In this document: piece by piece, positions 1 to 6,627 of the stretch
Layout of the letters: each line of letters begins with the position of its first letter
Position numbering within the stretch: the first letter of the stretch is position 1
From: Butyrivibrio sp.
Lineage (GTDB): Bacteria > Bacillota_A > Clostridia > Lachnospirales > Lachnospiraceae
Reading direction: 5' to 3'
DNA: 11,477 nucleotides
NCBI RefSeq assembly: GCF_024699075.1
Contig: NZ_JAILQF010000258.1
Coordinates: 1 to 11,477, forward strand
The notes under the pieces: generated by a model
The model's input: only the letters and a program-made list of their open reading frames with translations
Told to the model about the DNA's origin: nothing
Database searches by the model: none
Translations under genes and position numbers: made by a program

Positions 1-1
1 T

Positions 2-442
2 TTTTGGAGGAATACATATAAATCTGTACAACCTGCTTATCATCAGAACAAAGAGCACTGGAATACAGTTATCTTAGATGGTTCTATCCCCGATGAAGAT
101 ATCAAAAGAATGATAGCAGAAAGCTATGACCTTGTTACAGACTCTCCAACAAAGCGAATTTATGAAGCAGTAAAAAGAATTCCTAAGGGAAAAGTGGCAA
201 CCTATGCTCAGGTAGCGAAGATGGCAGGGAATCCCAAGATGTGCAGGGCAGTTGGGAATGCTTTACATAAGAACCCGGATTTTGAAAAAATTCCATGCTA
301 CAGAGTTGTAAACTCCAAGGGAGAACTTGCCGGAGAATACGCCTTTGGAGGTGCCTGGGCCCAGAAAGAATTATTAGAAGCAGACGGAATAGAAGTCATT
401 GATGGCAAAGTTGATCTTTCAAAATATGCGATTGAGATATGA
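2..442 (+). CDS. YjbR/MmcQ–MGMT fusion protein, 5'-truncated by the window edge
   Basis: The frame ending at the TGA of 440-442 has no stop back to the first bases, so the gene starts outside the window; the ATG at 110 is internal. The part before it reads like the end of a YjbR/MmcQ DNA-binding domain (HWNTVILDGSIPDEDIKRMI, which closely resembles the E. coli YjbR tail as I recall it). From about 140 comes an O6-alkylguanine-DNA alkyltransferase DNA-binding/active-site domain: IPKGKVATYAQVA, the arginine-finger helix CRAVGNAL, the alkyl-acceptor motif IPCYRVVNSKGEL and a closing FGG...LLEADGIEV. The usual PCHR is PCYR here: the acceptor cysteine is kept but the histidine that activates it is tyrosine. 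The likely role is recognition or repair of alkylated guanine; whether it transfers alkyl groups or only flags lesions like ATL proteins is open. The fusion is secure; the activity is inferred. Confidence 0.85.
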   Translation, partial: FWRNTYKSVQPAYHQNKEHWNTVILDGSIPDEDIKRMIAESYDLVTDSPTKRIYEAVKRIPKGKVATYAQVAKMAGNPKMCRAVGNALHKNPDFEKIPCYRVVNSKGELAGEYAFGGAWAQKELLEADGIEVIDGKVDLSKYAIEI

Positions 443-535
443 TGATTTAGATATGGTCACGAAAATATATTATGATTAAAATATTCTGATGGAATACAGA
501 AATAGGGATGATGCATTAAAGGGAGAGGAACGATA

Positions 536-1699
536 ATGGGTTCATTGCTGTTAGCAGTTATATATTTAATCTTTATAAGTCTGGGATTACCTGATTCCCT
601 TCTTGGATCGGGCTGGCCTAAGATGCAGGTCGCATTCAACGTCCCATCATCATATGCAGGATATGTATCCATGACCATATCGTTCATGACGATCATATCA
701 GCGCTTTTAAGCCCGAAGATCATAAAGAGGTTCCATACGAAATGGATAGTGATAGTATCTATCTTTTTAACGATACTGGGACTTCTTGGATTTTCAGTAT
801 CTACGCAGTACTGGATGCTGTTCGTGATCGCTATTCCATATGGGCTAGGAGCCGGTGCGATTGATGCATCAGTTAATCATTATGTTGCCAATCATTATTC
901 GGGAGCTGCGATGAATTTCCTGCACTGTTTTTATGGTGTGGGTGCGGTTATAAGTCCGTATATCATGGCGCTTGCCCTTGACCGCGCCAGATGGAATGAA
1001 GGATATCGCTGGACAGCTTTTTTGCAGACAGGAATACTGCTTGTATGCATCATATCACTCCCTCTTTGGAAAAAGAGCGAAAGCGATTCTGATGATGAAG
1101 CGATAAAAGACAGTGCTGGTATAAGGGAAACACTTAAAGTATCAGGAGTGATCCTTACACTGATAGCATTTTTTGCCTATTGTGCAGGTGAGGCGACATG
1201 TTTCTTGTGGACACCCAGCTATTTTGCAGGAACAAGGCAAGGACTAAGTGATGGTCTGATCGCATCCTTTGGGTCGCTTATCTTTGGTGGCCTGATGATC
1301 GGAAGGCTGATATCAGGATTTATCTCCAATAAGCTTGGAGACAGGCTCCTTATCCGGATTGGAATTGCAGTTGAACTTCTTGGCATAATAATGGTATTCA
1401 TACCTGATATGCACTATATTTTTACAGCGATAGGATTTGTTGTCATCGGAACCGGAATGGGACCTGTATATCCGGCAATCCAGCATATGGCTCCGACCAA
1501 CTTTGGAAAAAGATATTCTGCAGCAGCAATCGGACTGCAGATGGCATCTGCTTATGTCGGAAGTACATTTATGCCAATGGTGTTTGGAGTATTACAGCAG
1601 CTTGTCGGAATCGCCATCATGCCGTTTTACCTGCTGATCTTTGCGATTTTGAATATCAGCATGCTGGAAATGGCGTATCGACAGATTGCCTTGAGGTAA
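536..1699 (+). CDS. MFS transporter, FucP-like sugar-permease type, substrate unknown
   Basis: This 387-residue protein has about twelve hydrophobic helices in two halves. They are separated by a polar, acidic cytoplasmic loop at about residues 179-196 (KKSESDSDDEAIKD), the usual major facilitator plan. The stretch at 100-141 (PYGLGAGAIDASVNHYVANH, then MNFLHCFYGVGA and a Pro) is characteristic of the FucP/NarK-like permeases common in Firmicutes. A second glycine-rich motif, GLMIGRLISGF, opens the second half. The start at 536 follows GGGAGAGG at a normal distance. An aldo/keto reductase gene lies 101 bp downstream in the same direction with no clear terminator between, so the two may be co-transcribed. 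A sugar or sugar-derivative substrate would fit, but nothing in the sequence names it. Confidence 0.88.
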   Translation: MGSLLLAVIYLIFISLGLPDSLLGSGWPKMQVAFNVPSSYAGYVSMTISFMTIISALLSPKIIKRFHTKWIVIVSIFLTILGLLGFSVSTQYWMLFVIAIPYGLGAGAIDASVNHYVANHYSGAAMNFLHCFYGVGAVISPYIMALALDRARWNEGYRWTAFLQTGILLVCIISLPLWKKSESDSDDEAIKDSAGIRETLKVSGVILTLIAFFAYCAGEATCFLWTPSYFAGTRQGLSDGLIASFGSLIFGGLMIGRLISGFISNKLGDRLLIRIGIAVELLGIIMVFIPDMHYIFTAIGFVVIGTGMGPVYPAIQHMAPTNFGKRYSAAAIGLQMASAYVGSTFMPMVFGVLQQLVGIAIMPFYLLIFAILNISMLEMAYRQIALR

Positions 1700-1800
1700 C
1701 AATAAATTGGCCTATTTACTTGTCTTTTGGAACGACGTGTTAAAAGTCATAGAAATGGAATTAAGAATATAGCAAATAGAATATAGAGGGGGGATTTTTC

Positions 1801-2790
1801 ATGTATAAAGCAAATGAAAACAGATATGAAACAATGAAATACAACAGATGCGGAAAGTCAGGCCTGTTATTACCCGCTGTATCATTAGGATTATGGCATA
1901 ATTTTGGCGATACAAGCAGTTACGCTAATATGGTCGACTTATGCCTCACAGCATTCGACAACGGCATCACTCACTTTGATCTTGCCAATAATTATGGCCC
2001 AAGTGACGGCGCCGCTGAGAAGAACTTCGGAAGAATACTAAAAGAATACCTACTGCCATACAGGGATGAGATGATCATTTCTACAAAAGCCGGCTACTAT
2101 ATGTGGCCGGGACCTTATGGCGACCACGGAAGCAGAAAATATCTTATCGCAAGTATCGACCAGTCTCTAAAAAGAATGGGACTTGATTATGTTGATATTT
2201 TCTATCATCATCGTCCAGATCCTGATACTCCTCTGGAAGAAACTATGCTGGCTCTTGCTGATATTGTAAGATCAGGCATGGCTCTTTATGTTGGTCTTTC
2301 AAACTACGACGGCCCTCGTCTTGAAGAGGCGACGCAGATTCTTGATGAACTTCACGTTCCTTTCATTATCAACCAGAACCGTTATAACATCCTGGATAGA
2401 ACTATTGAAAAGAACGGACTTAAAGAAACTTCAAAACACCTTGGAAAGGGCATCATCTGCTTTTCACCTCTTGCACAGGGTATGCTTACAGATAGATATT
2501 TTAATGGTATACCAGCTGACAGCCGAGTAAAGACTGATGGAAGATTCTTAAAAGAAGACCAGATCTCAAAAGAAATAATTGATAACCTTAAAAAGATGAA
2601 TGAGATTGCGTCAGATCGAGGCCAGACACTTGCTGAAATGGCTCTTGCATGGTGCTTGAAGGATGATAGTATCACTTCTGTGATCATAGGCGCTTCCAAG
2701 ACTTCTCAGATACTTGATAATATCAAAGCAGCTGAGAAAACTGTATTTACACAAGATGAGCTTAAGGCTATAGACAGTTTATCCTTTTAA
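1801..2790 (+). CDS. yghZ: Aldo/keto reductase, YghZ (L-glyceraldehyde 3-phosphate reductase) type
   Basis: This is a 329-residue NADPH-dependent (beta/alpha)8-barrel reductase. It resembles E. coli YghZ closely along its length as I recall that sequence: YRYCGKSG-like N-terminus, SLGLWHNFG, ITHFDLANNYG, IISTKAGYYMWPGPYG, DQSLKRMGLDYVDIFY, CFSPLAQGMLTDRYFNGIP and VIIGAS. The catalytic tetrad is visible as Asp60, Tyr65, Lys96 and His137. YghZ reduces L-glyceraldehyde 3-phosphate and detoxifies methylglyoxal, so a carbonyl-detoxifying role is likely. It is slightly shorter than E. coli YghZ, with a clipped C-terminus that leaves the barrel complete. The start at 1801 is fixed by a strong GAGGGGGG site 8 nt upstream. 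A weak promoter (TTGGAA, 17 nt, TAGAAA) can be drawn in the gap after the MFS gene, and a terminator follows the stop. Confidence 0.93.
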   Translation: MYKANENRYETMKYNRCGKSGLLLPAVSLGLWHNFGDTSSYANMVDLCLTAFDNGITHFDLANNYGPSDGAAEKNFGRILKEYLLPYRDEMIISTKAGYYMWPGPYGDHGSRKYLIASIDQSLKRMGLDYVDIFYHHRPDPDTPLEETMLALADIVRSGMALYVGLSNYDGPRLEEATQILDELHVPFIINQNRYNILDRTIEKNGLKETSKHLGKGIICFSPLAQGMLTDRYFNGIPADSRVKTDGRFLKEDQISKEIIDNLKKMNEIASDRGQTLAEMALAWCLKDDSITSVIIGASKTSQILDNIKAAEKTVFTQDELKAIDSLSF

Positions 2791-2817
2791 TGGTTTTTGC
2801 AAATAGATATGAAAACC

Positions 2818-2846
2818 AGAGCAGCTCTTAAAAGGGCTGCTCTATT
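2818..2846 (+). terminator. Rho-independent terminator after the aldo/keto reductase
   Basis: An 11-bp stem (AGAGCAGCTCT, 2818-2828) pairs with AGGGCTGCTCT (2833-2843) with one G-U wobble around a TAAA loop. An imperfect T-rich run (ATTATT) follows. It sits 28 bp past the stop codon. The short A-tract before the stem could let it work weakly on the other strand. Confidence 0.75.
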
Positions 2847-2890
2847 ATTCTGCCATGAATTGACCGATATACGTACATTGAAATACATCC

Positions 2891-2916
2891 GGAGTTCATG
2901 GAAGAACTCCTTATTT
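2891..2916 (+). other. Small hairpin upstream of the Pr6Pr-like gene
   Basis: GGAGTTC (2891-2897) pairs perfectly with GAACTCC (2904-2910) around a 6-nt loop and is followed by TTATTT. It lies about 50 bp before the next start codon. It could be a second weak terminator for the upstream unit or a 5' leader hairpin. A possible -35 (TTGACC, 2860-2865) precedes it, but no convincing -10 is at the right distance. Confidence 0.4.
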
Positions 2917-2965
2917 CTGAACATGTACTAGATACATCCACAAATCGGAGTAAAGGGTTAATGAT

Positions 2966-3517
2966 ATGGCGAGAATATTAAATGTGATTATAGTAATACT
3001 TGAATGTATAGGACTGTATTTGAGTATTAGTAAAAGCGGATCATTTAAGAAGTTGTTGATCTATTATACCCAGCTATCTAATCTGCTTACACTTTGTTCA
3101 TCCTTGTTATTCGTGATATTTGGCCCTAAAGACCTGGTTGAGATCGTGCGCTATGTTAGCGTATGCATGATGATAATGACTTTACTTGTCACAGTCTTTG
3201 TCTTAGTGCCAATGTCCGGCAAGGTCGAAGAACTACTCTTTTCAGGAAGCGGACTATATTATCATCTGATCATACCTATTCTGACAACTATAACCTTTTT
3301 GTTTGTAGAAGAGGAAGTATCCTATGCCTTTGTATGGATCACACCAGTATTAACGCTTATCTATGGCATAATCATGTTGATCATGAACTATAAAGAAAAA
3401 CTCGAAGGCCCCTATCCATTCTTCAAGATAAGAAAACAGGGCGTTAAGGCAACTATTATATGGATGGCAGTCTTAATGGTCGTTATAAGCACAATCTCTG
3501 CGCTTGTGTTAATATGA
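2966..3517 (+). CDS. Six-helix integral membrane protein, Pr6Pr-like
   Basis: This 183-residue protein has about six hydrophobic helices (roughly 4-22, 36-52, 62-82, 98-114, 120-140 and 162-183). Its pattern matches what I know of the Pr6Pr / FAR-17a-AIG1-like bacterial membrane proteins: YYTQLSNLLT before helix 2, a histidine at the head of helix 4 with a proline four residues on (YYHLIIPIL), a Trp-x-x-Pro and a tyrosine in helix 5, then GPYPFF after it. The function of that family is not settled in bacteria; a hydrolase- or reductase-like active site within the membrane has been suggested for relatives, and I would not assign one here. The start at 2966 has TAAAGGG upstream. It stands alone, preceded by a terminator and followed by a gene remnant. 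Confidence 0.72.
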   Translation: MARILNVIIVILECIGLYLSISKSGSFKKLLIYYTQLSNLLTLCSSLLFVIFGPKDLVEIVRYVSVCMMIMTLLVTVFVLVPMSGKVEELLFSGSGLYYHLIIPILTTITFLFVEEEVSYAFVWITPVLTLIYGIIMLIMNYKEKLEGPYPFFKIRKQGVKATIIWMAVLMVVISTISALVLI

Positions 3518-3560
3518 TATAAAAAAGATTATAAAAGGTTGCCATGAGATTAAAGAATAA

Positions 3561-3674
3561 CTATACTCGGACATTAAGTATGTTAACAAGCTAATGACTC
3601 ACAGCTGGGGCCAGAAAGTAGTAAGGTTCTACGACCTAGATGGCAATCTGATAGAAGTGGGAACTCCTATGTGA
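3561..3674 (+). pseudogene. C-terminal remnant of a VOC/glyoxalase-family gene
   Basis: After an in-frame TAA at 3558-3560, 37 codons read straight to a TGA at 3672-3674. They spell the tail of a vicinal-oxygen-chelate (glyoxalase/bleomycin-resistance) protein: DIKYVNKLMTHSWGQKVVRF, then YDLDGNLIEVGTPM. The WGQ...RFYDxDGNxIEVG block is the conserved last strand pair and carries the metal-binding glutamate of that fold. The rest of the domain (about 90 residues) is absent, and the 43 bp between the Pr6Pr-like stop and this point do not restore it in any frame. It has no plausible start or ribosome site. I read it as the relic of a deleted gene that has kept its own terminator. Confidence 0.72.
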
Positions 3675-3734
3675 TTGATAACAGATATTTTATATGTGCG
3701 AACTTTCTGTATTTTAATGAAATATATTATTTAT

Positions 3735-3760
3735 AAGCCGCTTCCTGGCGGCTTTTTTAA
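3735..3760 (+). terminator. Rho-independent terminator after the VOC remnant
   Basis: AAGCCGC (3735-3741) and GCGGCTT (3748-3754) form a 7-bp GC-rich stem with a TTCCTG loop, followed directly by an unbroken run of six T including the stem end. It ends the transcript of the Pr6Pr-like gene and VOC remnant and insulates the WG-repeat gene. Confidence 0.88.
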
Positions 3761-3794
3761 TTGTAAAAATCAGAAATAGAGGCTCATACTGAAT

Positions 3795-3823
3795 TTGTCA
3801 ACATAGTCATTTTAAGGTAAAAT
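3795..3823 (+). promoter_or_regulatory. Sigma-70-type promoter of the WG-repeat gene
   Basis: A TTGTCA -35 box (3795-3800) is separated by exactly 17 bp from a TAAAAT -10 box (3818-3823), each five of six to consensus. It lies 35 bp past a terminator and 37 bp before the start codon at 3861, so it most likely drives that gene. Confidence 0.7.
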
Positions 3824-3860
3824 TAACAAGCTTAAAAAAGTTTTATCTGGGGAATGAATA

Positions 3861-5831
3861 ATGAAAGATTATAAGAAAAAACAAAGAGAAAATATTCTAA
3901 TTACCGGCTTTTTTGTTATTATCGCAGTGATAATGGCTGTACTTCTTGGCCGTTCTGGCTCTCCCGATAATAAAGAGATGAATTATATATGCTCTTTTTG
4001 GCGGGACTTTTTATATGTTTCTCCCAAAGAATATGCCATGCAGGGAATCATTTCAGGCTTTACTGGAAAATCGCATAAAGACCTCGAAAATGGCTCTTAT
4101 CTTATGGATGACGGTAACTTGTTTTTGTTCGATAACAGCCAAGGAAAGTATGGAATTGCGAATGAAAACGGGGAATGGATTGTAGAACCGGCATATATGG
4201 AGTTTGATTTTCAGTATAGTGATAAGGGAATCATTATTACTAAGGCAGATGAGTACAAAAATTATGGCGTGATGGATCTTAATTATAATTTATTGATTGA
4301 TCCAATTTACGATAATATTTCAGTTTATGAAGATCTGATTTCTGTAAATGAAGGCGATAAATATAATTGCGGTGTTTTTGATTTAAATGGAAACATGGTT
4401 GTTGAGCCAATATACAATGAAGTTAAAATTTATAATGATTGTATTTGCGCCAGATTAGATGATGATTACAGAGGTACATATATATTATTTGATCGTAAAG
4501 GAAATGAACTTGCAAGGTATAATAGCGATTTGATTTTGGTATATAACAAAGCTATAACAGTTCGTTTTGTAGAAGATGAAACCTGTTATTTTGGAGTTTA
4601 TGATCATTCCGGAAATACGATTCTTGAGCCAATATATGAAGATGTTGATGTATTTGAAGATATCGAAAGAATGATCGTTAAGGACAGTGATAATAATTAC
4701 TACTTACTGGATTTTGAGTGTAATGATGTTTTAGGTGGCCCTTGCAAATATATTGACTATCCTACACATAAGGATGATGATTATGCATTTATAATAGAAG
4801 ATCAAAATAGTAATTATAATATCTGTGATAAAGATGGAAATATATTAGTGGATGGCAATTATGATTACTTGCATAATTTGTACGGCAGTAATGAGTACTT
4901 TGTAGCAGAGATAGATGGAAAAGAAGGCCTGATCGATATCGATGGGAATATCTATATTGATTTCAAATATGATGATCTTGAGAGTGTGGACGGTTATGAA
5001 GACATCCTTGTGGCTAGTATTGATGGAAAAGAAGGCTTGATCGATATCTATGGAAATATCTATATTGATTTCAAATATGACTATCTTGAAAGTGTGAATG
5101 GTTACGAAGATATTTTTGTGGCTGGTATTGATGGAAAAAAAGGCATGATAGACATATCTGGGAACATATTAATTGATTTTAATTATAAAGATATCTATGA
5201 AATTGAAGATGCCCAAGGCCAAAAAGCTGGTCATTATATTGTTATTACAGAAAATAATTATATAGGAGTTGCAGAAGGCAGCGAAATCGTTATTGAGCCT
5301 CAGAACTATAAATTATACACAAGTGGATCATATGAATATTGTGAGTATTTATACATTTCTGATTATAATATCTTATTCTTTCCATATGATTATGGTAAAT
5401 GGGTAATCTTGAAAGAAGGTCAAGATCCTGTGGAAGTCACCTGTGGACAATTAAAATATCTTGGTGCAGATATTTTTCTTGGAGAATTTACTGGCTACAA
5501 AGAATATGAAATGGTGTATAGTTCAGATGGAAATTATGAATATAAATATAAAGATTTCCTGATAGATAGTAGTGGTCAGATCATATTTGAATTTGATGGC
5601 CGTAAATATAATGCTGATACAGCAACTTTTGAGGGAAAGACACTAATTGCAATAAATGATCCTGATTCAGCTATTATTATATATGATGGAAACACAGTAT
5701 TAGATTCAGAGTATTGTGGCAATTTCTGCCGCGCAACGAGTGAAGGATATGTGTATTATTCCATTGGTGATGGCCGTTACAATATTTATGATTATAAGGG
5801 CGAGTATATTGGAACTGGAGAACTTCCTTAA
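3861..5831 (+). CDS. Membrane-anchored WG-repeat protein
   Basis: This 656-residue protein begins with a short basic segment (MKDYKKKQRE) and one hydrophobic helix at about 12-29. That predicts a cytoplasmic N-terminus and a long external domain; there is no lipobox or clear signal-peptidase site. Most of the rest is degenerate WG/KWG-type repeats with a period of about 36 to 50 residues: 'yG(V/I)x-d-xGN-xIx-P-Y', for example YGIANENGEWIVEPAY, GVFDLNGNMVVEPIY, FGVYDHSGNTILEPIYEDVD and GLIDIDGNIYIDFKYDDL. The repeats are unusually acidic and rich in Asp, Tyr, Asn and Ile. Three adjacent units at residues 351-455 are nearly duplicated. WG repeats are thought to form beta-propeller-like binding surfaces; the ligand is unknown. 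GGGG lies 8 nt before the start. The gene is more AT-rich than those on either side. A six-helix membrane protein follows 82 bp later and may be its partner. Confidence 0.85.
   Translation: MKDYKKKQRENILITGFFVIIAVIMAVLLGRSGSPDNKEMNYICSFWRDFLYVSPKEYAMQGIISGFTGKSHKDLENGSYLMDDGNLFLFDNSQGKYGIANENGEWIVEPAYMEFDFQYSDKGIIITKADEYKNYGVMDLNYNLLIDPIYDNISVYEDLISVNEGDKYNCGVFDLNGNMVVEPIYNEVKIYNDCICARLDDDYRGTYILFDRKGNELARYNSDLILVYNKAITVRFVEDETCYFGVYDHSGNTILEPIYEDVDVFEDIERMIVKDSDNNYYLLDFECNDVLGGPCKYIDYPTHKDDDYAFIIEDQNSNYNICDKDGNILVDGNYDYLHNLYGSNEYFVAEIDGKEGLIDIDGNIYIDFKYDDLESVDGYEDILVASIDGKEGLIDIYGNIYIDFKYDYLESVNGYEDIFVAGIDGKKGMIDISGNILIDFNYKDIYEIEDAQGQKAGHYIVITENNYIGVAEGSEIVIEPQNYKLYTSGSYEYCEYLYISDYNILFFPYDYGKWVILKEGQDPVEVTCGQLKYLGADIFLGEFTGYKEYEMVYSSDGNYEYKYKDFLIDSSGQIIFEFDGRKYNADTATFEGKTLIAINDPDSAIIIYDGNTVLDSEYCGNFCRATSEGYVYYSIGDGRYNIYDYKGEYIGTGELP
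4911..5126 (+). repeat. Two 108-bp tandem near-duplicates inside the WG-repeat gene
   Basis: Units 4911-5018 and 5019-5126 encode 36 residues each, beginning IDGKEGLIDI. By hand count they agree at 94 of 108 bases. A third, more diverged unit starts at 5127 (IDGKKGMIDI), and an older one precedes at about 4800. The identity gradient points to recent in-frame duplication, so copy number may vary between strains. Confidence 0.88.
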
Positions 5832-5853
5832 TATTGAAATAAATACTTTTTAA

Positions 5854-5859
5854 TATAAT
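5854..5859 (+). promoter_or_regulatory. Candidate -10 box before the 5914 membrane gene
   Basis: A perfect TATAAT lies 54 bp before the start codon at 5914. The best -35 (TTGAAA, 5834-5839) is only 14 bp away, shorter than the usual 16-18, so this may be a weak or chance promoter. Read-through from the WG-repeat gene is the alternative, as no terminator separates the two. Confidence 0.3.
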
Positions 5860-5913
5860 TGCGAAAGACCTGTTTTCACATAGTTCTTTAAAGGTGAAAA
5901 GATAACAGGAGAA

Positions 5914-6537
5914 ATGGTTTTAGTAATGAAAGATAGTAAAGAAGTAAAAAAACGTAAAAAATCGTTTATTATACCAATAATATATATTGTTTATATACCA
6001 CTTTCTTTTTATAGTTATGTGTTTTTTAGTGCTATAGGATCAGCAAATGTGCTGCCTTTATACATAATTGATCTTGTAAAAATATTAGTTATAATGCTTT
6101 TTTCTCACTATATACTTAAAACGTGTACTCACGTTAATCCAAAAAGTAATCCAAGTAAATATTTTATTATGTTTGCAGGATTTTGCTTCCTTGAATTTGT
6201 TTATACTATTTGCAGGCATGGTAAGTTTTATTATGGCATCAGTTCTTTTATAGCTGAGTATGTTGGTTTTTTGGTGTTAGAAATAATAACTGAGTCGATA
6301 GGATTATATAAAATACATGATGATTATAATGAAGATATAAAAAACATATGGTTAACCACTAATGTCGTTACGGCTGGGTCTTTTATTATAATGATGTTAT
6401 ATTGTGTTGTAAGTAAAGGCTATTTGACGTCTATTGATATAGGATTTGCTATTATGGCGGGGTGCTCACTGCTATTTAGAGAAATTGGCAGATTCAGATT
6501 TTTGCGTAGTTACATAAATCGTGTAAATAATGCTTAA
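5914..6537 (+). CDS. Unrecognised six-helix membrane protein
   Basis: I do not recognise a family. The 207-residue product has a strongly basic N-terminus (EVKKRKKS, consistent with a cytoplasmic start) and about six hydrophobic helices near 17-40, 46-68, 83-100, 110-130, 148-167 and 172-188. It ends in a basic tail (REIGRFRFLRSYINRV). Cysteines are scattered without a motif, and no catalytic signature is visible. The start is uncertain: AGGAG is only 2 nt from the ATG at 5914 and 14 nt from the in-frame ATG at 5926, so neither spacing is ideal. Base composition is very AT-rich, like the WG-repeat gene 82 bp upstream and unlike the flanking metabolic genes. The two could be an acquired unit, possibly with the membrane protein as partner of the anchored repeat protein; that link is only by position. 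Confidence 0.7.
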   Translation: MVLVMKDSKEVKKRKKSFIIPIIYIVYIPLSFYSYVFFSAIGSANVLPLYIIDLVKILVIMLFSHYILKTCTHVNPKSNPSKYFIMFAGFCFLEFVYTICRHGKFYYGISSFIAEYVGFLVLEIITESIGLYKIHDDYNEDIKNIWLTTNVVTAGSFIIMMLYCVVSKGYLTSIDIGFAIMAGCSLLFREIGRFRFLRSYINRVNNA

Positions 6538-6565
6538 TTATGCAGTCAAGACCAGCCTGAGAGTA

Positions 6566-6571
6566 TATAAT
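6566..6571 (+). promoter_or_regulatory. Candidate -10 box before the flavoprotein gene
   Basis: A consensus TATAAT lies 56 bp before the ATG at 6628. The matching -35 position (CAGTCA, 6543-6548, 17-bp spacer) is only three of six to consensus, so support is limited. Confidence 0.3.
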
Positions 6572-6627
6572 AGATATAAGGTATTATGGTTATAAACTAA
6601 TATATAACGATGGTTCGAGGTGATTGC

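Noticed and set aside
1727..1755. Promoter before the aldo/keto reductase (TTGGAA, 17 bp, TAGAAA)
   Set aside because: Both boxes match only four of six positions in AT-rich DNA, so it is noted in the gene entry but not listed as a feature.
2382..2699. Minus-strand 105-residue open frame inside the aldo/keto reductase
   Set aside because: It is antisense to a well-conserved enzyme, with no ribosome site or recognisable protein.
4911..5126. Insertion-sequence or phage repeat
   Set aside because: The 108-bp units are coding WG repeats in one continuous frame.
6610..6627. Earlier ATG at 6610 as the start of the flavoprotein
   Set aside because: The GAGGTGAT ribosome site lies downstream of it, and the conserved MNILVINGSPKG start fits the ATG at 6628.
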